From: Mastigamoeba balamuthi
Taxonomy: Eukaryota > Evosea > Mastigamoebida > Mastigamoebidae
Length of the DNA stretch: 37,450 bases
Direction of reading: 5' to 3'
Assembly (NCBI GenBank): GCA_902651635.1
Contig: CACRSC010000059.1
Location: 101,484-138,933 of the forward strand
Position 1 is the first letter of the stretch. The number at the start of each line of letters is the position of its first letter. Positions 20,717 through 29,851 of the stretch are shown here, in pieces. Both the position numbers and the translations under genes were made by a program. The notes under the pieces are model-generated. The model was not told where the DNA came from. It searched no databases and was given only the letters and a program-made list of their open reading frames with translations.

Positions 20717-22720
20717 CTAGAACCCCGGAGTGGTGCTCCTGATCTCCGCCAGCGGCGGCTGTCCCTGTCCCGCGACGTCTCTCTGCTTGGCCCTCTTACC
20801 CGTCTGCCCATCTGCCCTCCTGCCCGCGTGCCCGTTCCCGTGCCCGTGCCTGCTGCCGCCCTTGCTGTGCCCGCTGTGCCTCGACGGTGCCTCGGCCCCC
20901 ACCAGCGACCTCCTTTGGCCACCCAGCCCCTCAGTGCCTTCCGTCTGCGTTGCCTCGGGCGCCCCGAAGCCCGCGGGCTCGCGGATGCTCGCCCTGGTGC
21001 TCCCCGTCTCGGGCTTCTGCGCCCGCAGCTCTCGGCCGCCTGCTGTTATCGACCGGCCGACTGTGTCCTCTGCCACAGTGCGGTGGCGGTGCGCGTGGTC
21101 TCTCTGCTTCCTGTCTCTGCGTGCTGGCGGGAGGAGAGGGATGGGCGGTGGTCCCTGCGCCTCCACGGTGCCGCTCCTCCCAGTGCGGATTGCGTGCAAG
21201 TGGGCGTCGCCCTGCTGGTTGCCGACGGTGCTGCCCGCTGTCTGCTGCTCCGCGGCGGCTGCAGCCTGCCCCGGGCTCTGTAGGAAGACGCTCAGGCGTC
21301 CTGTGNNNNNNNNNNNNNNNNNNNNNNNNNNNNNNNNNNNNNNNNNNNNNNNNNNNNNNNNNNNNNNNNNNNNNNNNNNNNNNNNNNNNNNNNGGCGGCG
21401 AAGAGGAGGGAGGAGGAGGGGACCTCGCGCATGCGGACGACGAGCAGCGAGCAGGCGTCCTGGGCGGTGGAGAGGACCGACTCGACGACGAACGCGGTGC
21501 CCGACTCGAGGAGCACCTCGTCCTCGCCGAACTGGTTGAGCGAGCCGAGGCTGCGCCTGCTGGCCACGCACAGCTCGAAGAGCATCCCTGATGGGGAGGG
21601 CGAGGCGGAGGGGTCGGGCGAGCGAAGGAACTCTGTGGCGACGGCGGAGCTGCGCGACGTGCTGGTGAAGCCGTTCCAGCAGACGGTGCAGCCGACGGCG
21701 TAGGCCGAGGCGTCGACGGCACAGGCGATGCCACAGAACACGTTGCCGGCGATGAGGGGCAGGGAGTGCATGGCCTGGGTGAGGTGCCAGGCGTACGGCA
21801 GCCAGCAGCCCACGTCGCCAGTGTCGCGGGGCGGGTGCGGAGGGTGCAGTTGAGGCGGAAGTAGGTGCTCTCCTCCCGCGGGTCCGCCTCTGTCATGTAC
21901 AGCACCAGCGCCAGCACCGCCTCTGCGCTCACCCCGGGCAGCAGCAGGTCCCTGTTCCTGCTCAGGCCTGCAGGGCGGAGACCGGCAGTATTTTCAGGGG
22001 GTGGGGTGAGACCGAGTGTTGAGGAAGGCCGAGGAGACATGGGGGGAGACACCTGCCTTGCTTGATGAGCTGAAGTGCCTCGCAGTATGGGCCCGCGAGC
22101 GGTGGCTGCACAAATGCCAGTGACTCGCGGATGCTGGAAACGTTGGTGGGGCTGAGCGCTGTGGGAAAAGGCCCCAGCTTCTCACCCACGATGTCGGACA
22201 TGCGGAACCTGATCTTCCCGATGCTCTCGGGGGCCAGCAGCATCAGGGCCACTGTGTTGGTGGCCACCACCGCAGCCACTCCGGCTGCTCCTGCTGCGAT
22301 GCCGGACGCCCCGCCAGTGCCCCAGAGGCAGCGACAGCGCCAGCAGAGGCTGCCACCCAGCCCCAGCCGCTGTGTCAGCTCTGCTGGCAGCTGCACCAGC
22401 ATCAGCCGCCACAGCAGCAGCAGAGGTGGTCACGACAGCGGTGACAGTGACCGCAGCGACCACTGCCACGGTTGCAATGGTGGCCCTGACAGCGATGCCA
22501 GCGATGGCTGCGTTGGAGAGCCCACCACCGTCACCGACCACGCCAGCCCACTCGCAGAGCTGCTCGGCCAAGACTTGCATGGCGCCACCGACGACGGTGA
22601 AGAACGCAGCATGGACGGCTCGGACAAATCAGAGGAGGGTGTTTGCAGCGACCCCGAGCTCACAGAGAGCCAGGTCGCCCACGATGACACATACACGAGG
22701 TACATCTGAGTAGGACAGCG
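20717..22720 (-). CDS. ADP-ribosyltransferase-fold protein, interrupted by an assembly gap
   Basis: Upstream segments (to about 22057) include a hydrophobic, Ala/Val-rich stretch that could span a membrane, then ESIGKIRFRMSDIVGEKLG. An intron with GC-AG ends (21968-22056, CAAG^GCAGGT) joins to AVLALVLYMTEADPREE and YFRLNCTLR, then, after an apparent one-base frameshift near 21830, to the ART core: WNGFTSTS (about 21680-21650) and FGEDEVLLESGTAFVV (about 21536-21485). These match the STS and ExE motifs of arginine-type mono-ADP-ribosyltransferases. The expected Arg of the R-S-E triad is Cys in VFCGIA. After the N gap, the tail is basic, Arg/Gly/His-rich and ends RSTTPGF. The same tail is encoded at the right edge of the window. 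The exact 5' end is not fixed. If active, it would transfer ADP-ribose from NAD to proteins; activity is doubtful. Confidence 0.6.
21306..21393. other. Assembly gap of 88 N
   Basis: Undetermined bases lie inside the ADP-ribosyltransferase-type gene. The sequence on either side cannot be assumed to be in frame, and local frameshifts near the gap may be consensus errors. Confidence 0.99.
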
Positions 22721-22876
22721 CTGTGTGGCTCGTGCTGCATCTACTACGGTCGTGGAGTCCTACAGTGCTGCCATGGTGTCTGCTACAGTGCCCGTGATGG
22801 CTCAGTGTCTTCTGTTCGCTTTATTTGCCCTGATCTCAGAGAGCCCCCAAACTGGACCACAACAGTATCAAGTGCC

Positions 22877-24053
22877 TCACGAGAGAAGCAAGAGAGCAAC
22901 ACTGGCCACGGCGAGCATGCCAGGGAGAGGGAGAGTGGGGGCAGCAGCAGCAGCAGATTCAGCGCTGCCGCTTTCGTCGCCAGGAACGGGGTCGCCCTGC
23001 TTGAACTGCTGCCACTTGAGTACGAAGAGCGCCTTTCCCGCAAGCACGCTCTCTGCGGCCTGCTGGAGGCAGAGGTACAGCGCCATGTCAAAAGCCTCAC
23101 CGGGGCTCCTGGCCCCGGGGAAGTGGTCTGCAGCGGGCGACAGCACAGCGCGGAACCTCGTCCCGGCGCTCCTCGCCAGGCTGACAGTGAGGTTGTACTC
23201 GAAGGGATCGACGCACTGGCGCATTGCAGCCTGCAGGCTGAGGGCCGTGGCCTCTAAGCTCACACCTTCGAGGGGATACACCGTGTTCAGGAGGACGGCC
23301 ATGTTGTATGGCTCGCAGGTGCCGGCACGCATCGCGCGCGACGAGCCGGGGTAGCAGATACATACCATGGGGTAGCAGTAATCGGAAGAGTCGCACTCCT
23401 CACCCGCATCCACGATGCCGTTGCCACAGTCGGTATTCTGCCACCAGTCAAGGAGGAAGAACGAGAACGAGCCCCCCTCGCGTCGGTTGCGCAGCGGAGA
23501 ATGCTCTCGCGCGAGTTCTCAGTACGAGTGATGTTCGCGATGAACAGCTTCGGCGACCTTGGCAGCTGTGGCACTAGCGACGGGGACGGCGGAGCAGGAG
23601 CAATCCTGAAGTAGAAGCCCGGTTTGACGACGACGTCCTGCATTCTGCGCAGCGTGTAGCTGCCGAAAGTGAATCGTGCACCGTGGAGACTGCGAGTGGC
23701 TCGATGCAGCGGCTCACGACAGAGTGGATGGCCGCCTCGGCGGCAGGCCAGGGCGCATCGGTGGAGGCGTTGTAGCCAAGGCGCAGCCACGCGTAGCCCG
23801 TGTCGACGCCCATCTCATTGGGCTGTTTGCCAAAGGGCTTGCGCATGTCGATGCAGGTGCTCGTGAGCTTCCACTCATGGTACCGCAGTGCACAGGCCTG
23901 GCTGCTGTTGAGCGCCGACGCGATGCACTCGCCCTCGGTCTTGTTGGTGCAGATGCTGCTGCTGCTGCTGCTTGCCGTCATCGACACGGCAGCCCAGCAA
24001 TCCCCCGGTGCGGCGCTGATCGCCAAGAGCACAACCACCGATCTCGCCACCAT
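22877..24053 (-). pseudogene. Secreted Cys-rich protein with GPI-like tail, frameshifted
   Basis: ATG at 24053 starts a clear signal peptide (MVARSVVVLLAISAAPGDCW). A Cys-containing ectodomain follows (CTNKTEGECIASALNSSQAC). The reading frame shifts near 23690 and again near 23485. The final frame contains CGNGIVDAGEECD, a Cys-rich repeat signature seen in many secreted proteins, and ends with a small-residue stretch and a hydrophobic tail (MLAVASVALLLLS) at 22877. That tail fits a GPI-anchor signal. N-glycosylation sites (NKT, NSS, NIT, NLT) support export. Each shift can be explained by one base, so consensus error is as likely as true decay. It lies just upstream of the ADP-ribosyltransferase-type gene, on the same strand. 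Function is unknown. Confidence 0.55.
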
Positions 24054-24407
24054 CGCTGCTGCTGCGTGTAGTCGCTGTGTACTAACTGTGCACTAACACT
24101 GCCGATAGTTTGTTTTCCCATACAGAAATTTCGCGTGCAACTCGCCAGAAACTCGCCAGCAGGTCGCTGGGAGTTTGTTGGGGGGTTAACTGCTGGAAAA
24201 CTGCGCAAAAAGTGTCCTGGGTGCCTGAGGAAAAACACTGGAACTGAAGGGAAAAGCTCTCCGAGTGAGTCACCTGCATCGCTCGGGGTTCATGCTTTAA
24301 AAGCCGACCTGCAGCACTGCCCCACAGACACAACGATCACTGCTGATACTCACGCACCAAAGCACGAGCAGTACCATCACACTTTCACCCGCGCCATTGT
24401 CGCCGCC
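24054..24407. promoter_or_regulatory. Divergent promoter region of the secreted protein gene
   Basis: This 350-nt stretch separates the minus-strand secreted protein from a plus-strand ATG at 24408. No coding sequence is supported. It is the last clearly host-like sequence before the AT-rich island. Confidence 0.4.
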
Positions 24408-24623
24408 ATGGTCAACCCCGCAAGCAACTACACCCCCGGGACTGCTCCCAAGCAAGACCTCGCCTCTGCTACTGCCTCGCTACCGCCGCCGCCGATTGCC
24501 ACTGCCGTCAGAAGGACACTGTACACCGCGCTGTTGGGGCTGGTGCCTGGCGGGAGAAGTAGGTCCAATAAATTGGAGCCCAAAGGCATCCGGCATAAAG
24601 GCTCTATTCGCTTACGCGAATAG
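24408..24623 (+). pseudogene. Start of a plus-strand host ORF apparently cut by the AT-rich island
   Basis: GCCGCCATGG at 24402-24411 is a good eukaryotic start context. The frame begins MVNPASNYTPGTAPKQDLAS and includes TAVRRTLYTALLGLVPGG. It continues only to 24623, where base composition changes. No domain is recognised. It may be the first exon of a gene whose remainder was displaced by the insertion, or simply a short exon with a donor near 24570. Confidence 0.3.
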
Positions 24624-24861
24624 TGGGGCGGACGAGTCCCTAGTTTCTATAGTTTACAATAGAAACAGAACTTTATATATATATAAATAACATTAATTTG
24701 ATTTTTATTTGCGTCCTTTTGCTCTTTCTCCCAATCTCTGTCTGCAATATGTCCCCTAATATGTGAATTTAAATCATTCTGTGTTCGAAATACTTCTTCT
24801 CATTCTTCACAGATAAATTGGGGTCGTTCTCTCTGGTTTCGTGACATGTATATATTAAGAA

Positions 24862-25133
24862 ATGAATATTGTTCTAATCTGTATATACATGTCAGCAGTT
24901 AAAACGGTTCTTGATACACATGCAAACAATGAGAAAAATAGTAAATTAATGGAAGAACTACAACATTGAAAGCCAAATTAAATGATTTAGGGCTTCAAGT
25001 GCGAACAGTTGATGAACTTGTCTGTAAAAGTGCATAAGAATACGCACTGTTAAGAGGTTACAGAGAAAAAACACGAAGCAGACAATTTCAATCAAAATTG
25101 TCATTAGCACATTCTTTGATGATTAAAATATAA
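24862..25133 (+). pseudogene. Viral-island ORF 1, coiled-coil-like, frameshift plus stop
   Basis: ATG at 24862 (or 24889) opens a Lys/Glu/Leu-rich frame (NSKLMEELQ). After a one-base shift near 24963 it continues as LKAKLNDLGLQVRTVDELV, meets an in-frame TAA near 25036 and runs on as EYALLRGYREKTRSRQF to a stop at 25131-25133. It is preceded by TATATATTAAGAAAT, which also occurs before the zinc-ribbon pseudogene. Function unknown. Confidence 0.5.
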
Positions 25134-25146
25134 AATGTGTTGGATT

Positions 25147-25736
25147 TTATGATTTTGAAAAATAATAAAAATTAAAAAATATCGAAATGTATTGGATATC
25201 AAATAATGCAATCCCACCTGTTACATTATTAACAATTAAATTAACTTGGTTATTTTCGATGCTCTCAACGTGGGACTGATACATAAAATCAGTATTAGCT
25301 GAAACAATATTAACAAAATTTGCTTACAATCATTGACAAGAACAAATGAATATTTAGCGCATTCATATACTGAAAGTTCATTGTCTTTTATACATTCACT
25401 CTCAAAGACTTTTTCGCTTTCTGTTGTTGATGTTACACATAATTTCTTAATATGTGTATTGTCAAGAGACTTTTTAATAAATCTTGGGGATTCTGCCTCT
25501 TGTGGTTGTTCTGGCTGTGGTATTTCTTGTTCTGGTTCCTCTGGTAGTTCACTTTTATATTATGTCAGTTCATCATGTAATATATTAATATTGTCGACCT
25601 TTCCCATTAAATCACTAATTGTCTTATTCTCTTGCATTTTGCTTTTGAGTTCAGTTAAAAATGGGTCTATATTCTGTTTCACATTTTCCCACACTATGTC
25701 ACTTACTTTCTTTCACTCAAATTTAATTCGTTGCAT
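25147..25736 (-). pseudogene. Viral-island ORF 2, two in-frame stops and a frameshift
   Basis: The minus strand reads from ATG 25736 through VWENVKQNIDPFLTELKSK and a Pro/Glu/Gln-rich linker (SELPEEPEQEIPQPEQPQEA), with a TGA at about codon 8 and a TAA mid-frame. It then reads SLDNTHIKKLCVTSTTESEK, shifts frame near 25320 and continues as QSHVESIENNQVNLIVNNVT to a stop at 25147. The sustained protein-like composition across the stops shows a decayed gene. Function unknown. Confidence 0.55.
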
Positions 25737-26058
25737 GATATATAATATTATATGATATAATTATCCACAAAATACTATATTGACACATGAATTTGTGTAA
25801 AATGTTATTCCTGAATCATCCGTATATAATTTGAACCGCATAGTGCTTCCTGTTGTGAGATAAGTTGAACAATTCAAAGTTAAAGGATAAGAGGCGTTCA
25901 CTATTGATTGTTGTTGTGCCATTGTTTGCGAATCTTGTAGCGTGTTATCATTTTACTAAATTAAACTATTAAGTATGTTTCTTGGTTCATGGTCTTTATC
26001 TGCATGTTTACGCAAATATTACAAAATCCATCATATGGAGGCGTGAAAAATGTGTAGT

Positions 26059-27694
26059 TCAATTAAATCCTGTCATAGTGTCGATAACGGTATTTAGTGA
26101 AAATGGTATTAGATTGCCAGAATTAATTACGGTATCACCATTTAGATAATAATAAAGATGTTTGCTGATAAAATTTATGGAGCCATTACAATTAATATCT
26201 CCGTCTACAGTTAAATCATTATACATATATGTATTACCTGTTATTCCAGCGCCACCATTAACGACAAGTGTGCCCGTGCTGTAACTGGTGGCATCTTTGG
26301 TAGAAGTTACCTGCACTCTGTCATTATATACACGTAAATCATTACCGGACCCATACATCGATATTCCAGCATAATTCAGTGCAGAAACGCCACCTCCTAC
26401 ATTTTGGAAACTGAATACAGAAGAGGCATTAATATTGTTGCATTTTCATTGCATCTGAAACGATAGGTATATAATTACCTCTGAATAGATGCTCCACCAG
26501 TTATTTGAAGTGCTCCCAATGAAATCTCGGTTGTGTCATATGCATTTTGGAAAATTCCCTTTCCTCCAAAATATCCATTGCCACCAACCCCAATGCCACC
26601 AAGTATTTGAAGGGCTCCTGAGTCTGTAGAACAATTGTTCAAATGTGGAATGAAATATAGCCTCTACAATTATTATCCAGATGACCAAACAAACCCTCTG
26701 CCATCACCTCACTGAACAATTTGAAGATTGGTAAACACGCAATATAACGAATTTCTAATCCAGAAACCATACTTAAAACCATCTATCCAAATGTTTTCAA
26801 AATTTCCGTGGAAACATGCGCCAGTGTCAGCAGTTGATATTGCTTTAGATGTTCCATAACTTGAACTCGTATTCGATATTTTTATATCTTTTATTATTGT
26901 ATAATGACTGAATTGTAGAACATTATGAGAAGCATTAGTGGTTGTCTTAATTGTATTCCACCGGTCACTATGCAGATAAGAATATGCAGGAATAGTAACA
27001 GTAGAATTTAATAAATAGGTCCCTGCTGGTATTCTTAGTCAGTGGTTGCTGTATTAGTTCCGGCTGGGATAAATTCTTAAACTGAATGTTCAATATTTGT
27101 TGCTATTACTCTTCTTGCATTAATATCTTTTCCAACTCCAAGACCTCCAGCCAAAATCAATGCTCCTGAGTTAGTGCTTGTACTCTCAGTCATTGAGTTA
27201 TTATGAAAAGAATTATTTATTATTATCCAATTGTTTGTGTTACTAAAAGTGTAATTAGTATTATTTGCAATCATAAAGCATGTTGTTCCCTCTTGTGTAC
27301 TGCTGATGTCCAAGTCGTGCTCAATATGTAAATTCGATTCAATAGCCAATCATTCCCTGCAACAGAGCATATACCTGTCTCCTGCTGTGGGATTAGTCGG
27401 AAGTGCTGAAGAAGCATTCCAAAAATTAATAACTGGATTCACCCAAACTATATTTGCTGATATTCTTCCATTCACATAAGATTTAATCGCTTTCTGTGTT
27501 GATAGGACCGAATCAGAATTTAATAACAATGAAGCATCATTAGATATTGTTGAAATCTGGTCAAGATATAATATGTTTTCATTCGAATCATACTCAAGAG
27601 GCTCTGTAACCTTTGGGTTCCATCCTTCTGCTGTTGTAGAATTATTTCTGTCATTCCATAAACAATCATCTTGCGGTGTAAGAATAAATGACAT
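26059..27694 (-). pseudogene. Viral-island ORF 3: tail-fibre/tailspike-like protein, multiply frameshifted
   Basis: The start is MSFILTPQDD at 27694. Residues near 75-85 read LSTQKAIKSYVNGR, a motif of phage and giant-virus fibre proteins. NPTAGDRY (about 27380) and NTNYTF (about 27250) bracket the fibre module in which a GDRY strand precedes a Tyr/Trp-rich end. Then come repeats of the type GALxxxGGxGI: SGALILAGGLGVGKDIN (about 27170-27120), SGALQILGGIGVGG (about 26620-26580), LGALQITGGAS (about 26520) and TGTLVVNGGAGITGN (about 26275-26230). Between the first and second, IPAGTYLLNSTVTIPAYSYL (about 27035) and later text look like a pectate-lyase-type beta-helix. These parts lie in different frames, so the gene is broken at least four times. 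In a virion such a protein would act in surface attachment or glycan processing. Confidence 0.65.
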
Positions 27695-27724
27695 TTATAT
27701 GTATATTAGAGATAATTAATAATA

Positions 27725-27882
27725 GTATTTTTGAGTAATAGAGATTTTCATAAAAAGAATATTTTAAAAACAAGAGGTATTGTAGGGATATAATTAAATA
27801 TGTAAATGTCCTTATATAAAATTCTTCTATTTATGATAATATATATTAAGAAATAATAACTATAAAATATATTAATAAAATG
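27725..27882 (+). promoter_or_regulatory. Viral-type intergenic element, copy 1
   Basis: TTTTCATAAAAAGAATATTT followed by an A run, then a shared ATTAAATATGTAAATG and TTCTTCT(A)TTTATGAT, precede the zinc-ribbon pseudogene. The same ordered blocks occur before ORF 5 at about 28573-28674. The spacing to the start codon differs, so it is promoter-like but not proven. Confidence 0.55.
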
Positions 27883-28565
27883 GAAACCTGCTCCATGTGT
27901 GAGAAAGATTACTCAGAGGATATGTTTAAATTAATGAAAAATGGAAAACGAAGCAAGTTATGCAAAAGTCTGTCTTACTAAGAAGCAAAAGAAAAGTAAA
28001 ATTGATTTAGATGAACGCCCAACATATTATTATGCTTGTGGACGTCTTACAAAAATATCGAATACTATTCTAAATGGCTCGATATGTATCAGAGAAAAAA
28101 ATAATGAATCGAAAATTGCACAACTTACTGCTGAAGTAGATGTATTAAAGGCGAAATTCAAAAACGCTAAAGAGAAACTATCAAAGCAAATTGAGGAGAA
28201 TAGATATAAAGTTTGTTCTTATTGCAAGCATTCAAAACCGAATTTTAAGAAAAAGAAAAACGGGGAATATTGCTCAATATGCATCGACTGCTCCAAGCAG
28301 TTAAAGAAAGATAGAGATATTAATGAAAAGAAACTTCAGAAAAAACCCTGATAATCTGCTTATCCAAAATGCAAAAGGATGACCCGAAATATAATGATTT
28401 GATGAAGAAATATAAAAAACTAACCGAAACTGAAACCAAAGAAAAAGAACCTGAAACAACTATTATAAAATGCAATAAGTGTAAGAAAGAGAAAGACAGC
28501 ACGGAATTTAAAATAAAGAAAATGGTTCTATTACCAAATATTGTATAAAATGTTTAACTGAATAA
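27880..28565 (+). pseudogene. Viral-island ORF 4: repeated zinc-ribbon protein, frameshifted
   Basis: ATG at 27880 starts METCSMCEKDYSEDMFKL, a CxxC half-ribbon. The frame then shifts to one holding a coiled segment (IAQLTAEVDVLKAKFKNAKE) and a second ribbon (VCSYCKH...CSICIDC). After a stop at 28349-28351 a third unit appears in another frame (IIKCNKCKKEKDSTEF) and is broken again near 28520 in an A run before YCIKCLTE at the end. Multiple CxxC...F...CxxC ribbons are typical of giant-virus hypothetical proteins. All lesions are in homopolymer or near-homopolymer tracts, as expected for neutral decay or sequencing error. Confidence 0.55.
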
Positions 28566-28572
28566 TTGTATA

Positions 28573-28674
28573 TTTTCATAAAAAGAATATTTTTAAAATT
28601 ATAAGATATCATAGGATAATATTAAATATGTAAATGGTAATTTGAAATTTCTTCTTTTATGATTATATACAAAT
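28573..28674 (+). promoter_or_regulatory. Viral-type intergenic element, copy 2
   Basis: This spacer carries the same ordered blocks as the one before the zinc-ribbon pseudogene and ends in TATATACAAAT directly before the ATG at 28675. The minus-strand fibre gene has a similar TATACATATAA before its start at 27694. Confidence 0.55.
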
Positions 28675-28950
28675 ATGAATAGTATTACTAACAATTCCGT
28701 AATTGATGAGTCAATTTACAAAGCAATCCATCACAACAAACAGATAAATATAAGTCGGTTCTTTGAATATTACGGGTTGAGTAGATATATCAATGATGAA
28801 CCAAATTATTGTTATTGCTGGAATTTGGAAAATCCGATTATGAGAAATCAGCTCAACTTCATCGATACAAATCATTATTTGATAATGAGAAAGTGTGAAT
28901 TCAGATGCCAATTATTAAATTTATTTTTGACAGCAAAACTGATTCTCTGA
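28675..28950 (+). CDS. Viral-island ORF 5, 91 aa, product unrecognised, possibly truncated
   Basis: This is the only uninterrupted ORF in the island. It is rich in Asn/Ile/Tyr (DESIYKAIHHNKQINISRFF; PNYCYCWNLENPIM), typical of AT-rich viral proteins. It begins right after a promoter-like spacer. It stops about where the base composition returns to host-like, so the 3' part may be lost at the island boundary. Confidence 0.45.
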   Translation: MNSITNNSVIDESIYKAIHHNKQINISRFFEYYGLSRYINDEPNYCYCWNLENPIMRNQLNFIDTNHYLIMRKCEFRCQLLNLFLTAKLIL

Positions 28951-29125
28951 ATAGACTGCAAACCTTCTGACCAGTACGAGTACAATCAACTGAATTAATT
29001 AGAAGTGTAATTCGAGGAAGTCCCTTTGGGATATTGAAATAGACTGCTGCCTCTTGTCGGGAACTACTAGTTCCAACGACAATAACCACTGACATAACAA
29101 CTGACTTATAACCCCCTTGTTCCAG

Positions 29126-29842
29126 GCCCCAGTTCTCAGGTCTGCCCATGCAGAATCGTGTGCGATTTTGTAGACACACTCGCTTATGGGCCTTCTGCTC
29201 GTGTTGTGAGGCACAGCCAATTCCGAGCTTACTTCACAATGCACGGCGTGTTTTTTCCAAAAGACGAAGACTGCTGGCAGATAACACCTTTTTTGGGGGA
29301 ATTCCTTGACGATGCCAAGAGGCTCTCCAAGACCTTTACAGGATCCCCACTCCAACAAGGACTTATACCACTGTTCTGGCTTCCTTCCTCTCAGCACCTC
29401 CGGTGACCTCCCCATGGGCTTCTCCATCACCATCTCGTTGCCCTCCACCAGAGCAGCAGAGTCTTCAGACTGCCCTGAACTGCTTCTCAACACCTCCGGT
29501 TCTGTTCCTCCTGTTAACCCCCTTGCCTTCAAGAGCATATGGGCCGTCTTTATCTTCCTCTTCATGTCCATCCAGGCTGTCTCTGCATTTAAGATCGCCA
29601 TTATCACCAACATCATCCAGTGGGAGGGTACTGCTCTTTTTCAACCTCTTTTTCTTACCTTCTATTACAGACGAATCCCTCATTCTGTCCTCTGGCCTGT
29701 CTGAGGGGCTGTGGGATAACATCTCCTTTAACTCCTTCCTGTTCTTGAGCCCAGCATCATCAAGCTCAAGAACTACATCATGACCTGCACGGTGCAGCAG
29801 GCCAAGAATACCAAGAAGGGAAAGCCCTCCCTCCACCAATGA
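29126..29842 (+). CDS. Possible spliced gene or fragment, product unrecognised
   Basis: A pyrimidine tract and CAG at 29125 precede an exon reading VCDFVDTLAYGPSARVV and FFPKDEDCWQITPFLGEFLD. A convincing short intron lies at 29628-29670 (GTACTG...TTACAG). It joins ...NIIQWE to DESLILSSGLSEGLWDNI. The last 28 codons (LKNYIMTCTVQQAKNTKKGK) end at 29842, but lie one frame off from the preceding exon. There is no start codon, and the 5' part would fall in the viral island, so the gene may have been split by the insertion. A minus-strand frame at 28999-29616 is the competing reading and looks less protein-like. No domain is recognised. Confidence 0.3.
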
Positions 29843-29851
29843 TGAGACTTC

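Larger units (their letters stand above)
24600..29000. mobile_element. AT-rich endogenous viral island (giant-virus or related DNA virus), decayed
   Basis: Composition drops from GC-rich to roughly 30% GC at about 24.6-24.7 kb and recovers at about 28.95-29.05 kb. Inside are five gene remnants without introns, separated by very AT-rich spacers. One has tail-fibre features typical of tailed phages and of large DNA viruses of protists; another has repeated CxxC zinc ribbons common in giant viruses. At least four of the five show frameshifts or in-frame stops. No capsid, polymerase or integrase gene is visible, and I found no convincing terminal inverted repeats. Two 8-bp hairpins (CTATTCGC/GCGAATAG and GTTTCTAT/ATAGAAAC, about 24610-24665) mark the left edge. 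The viral origin is inferred from gene content and composition; the host being a protist makes a giant virus or virophage-like source most likely. Confidence 0.7.

Noticed and set aside
24600-24665. Hammerhead-ribozyme-like text (GGACGAGTCC followed by GAAAC) at the left edge of the viral island
   Set aside because: The core reads CGGACGAG rather than CUGANGA and the second strand of helix II is missing, so the fold cannot be drawn.
28999-29616. 205-codon minus-strand frame at the right edge of the viral island
   Set aside because: The plus strand has a better acceptor, a typical short intron and more protein-like exons; the minus frame shows no domain. Not fully excluded.
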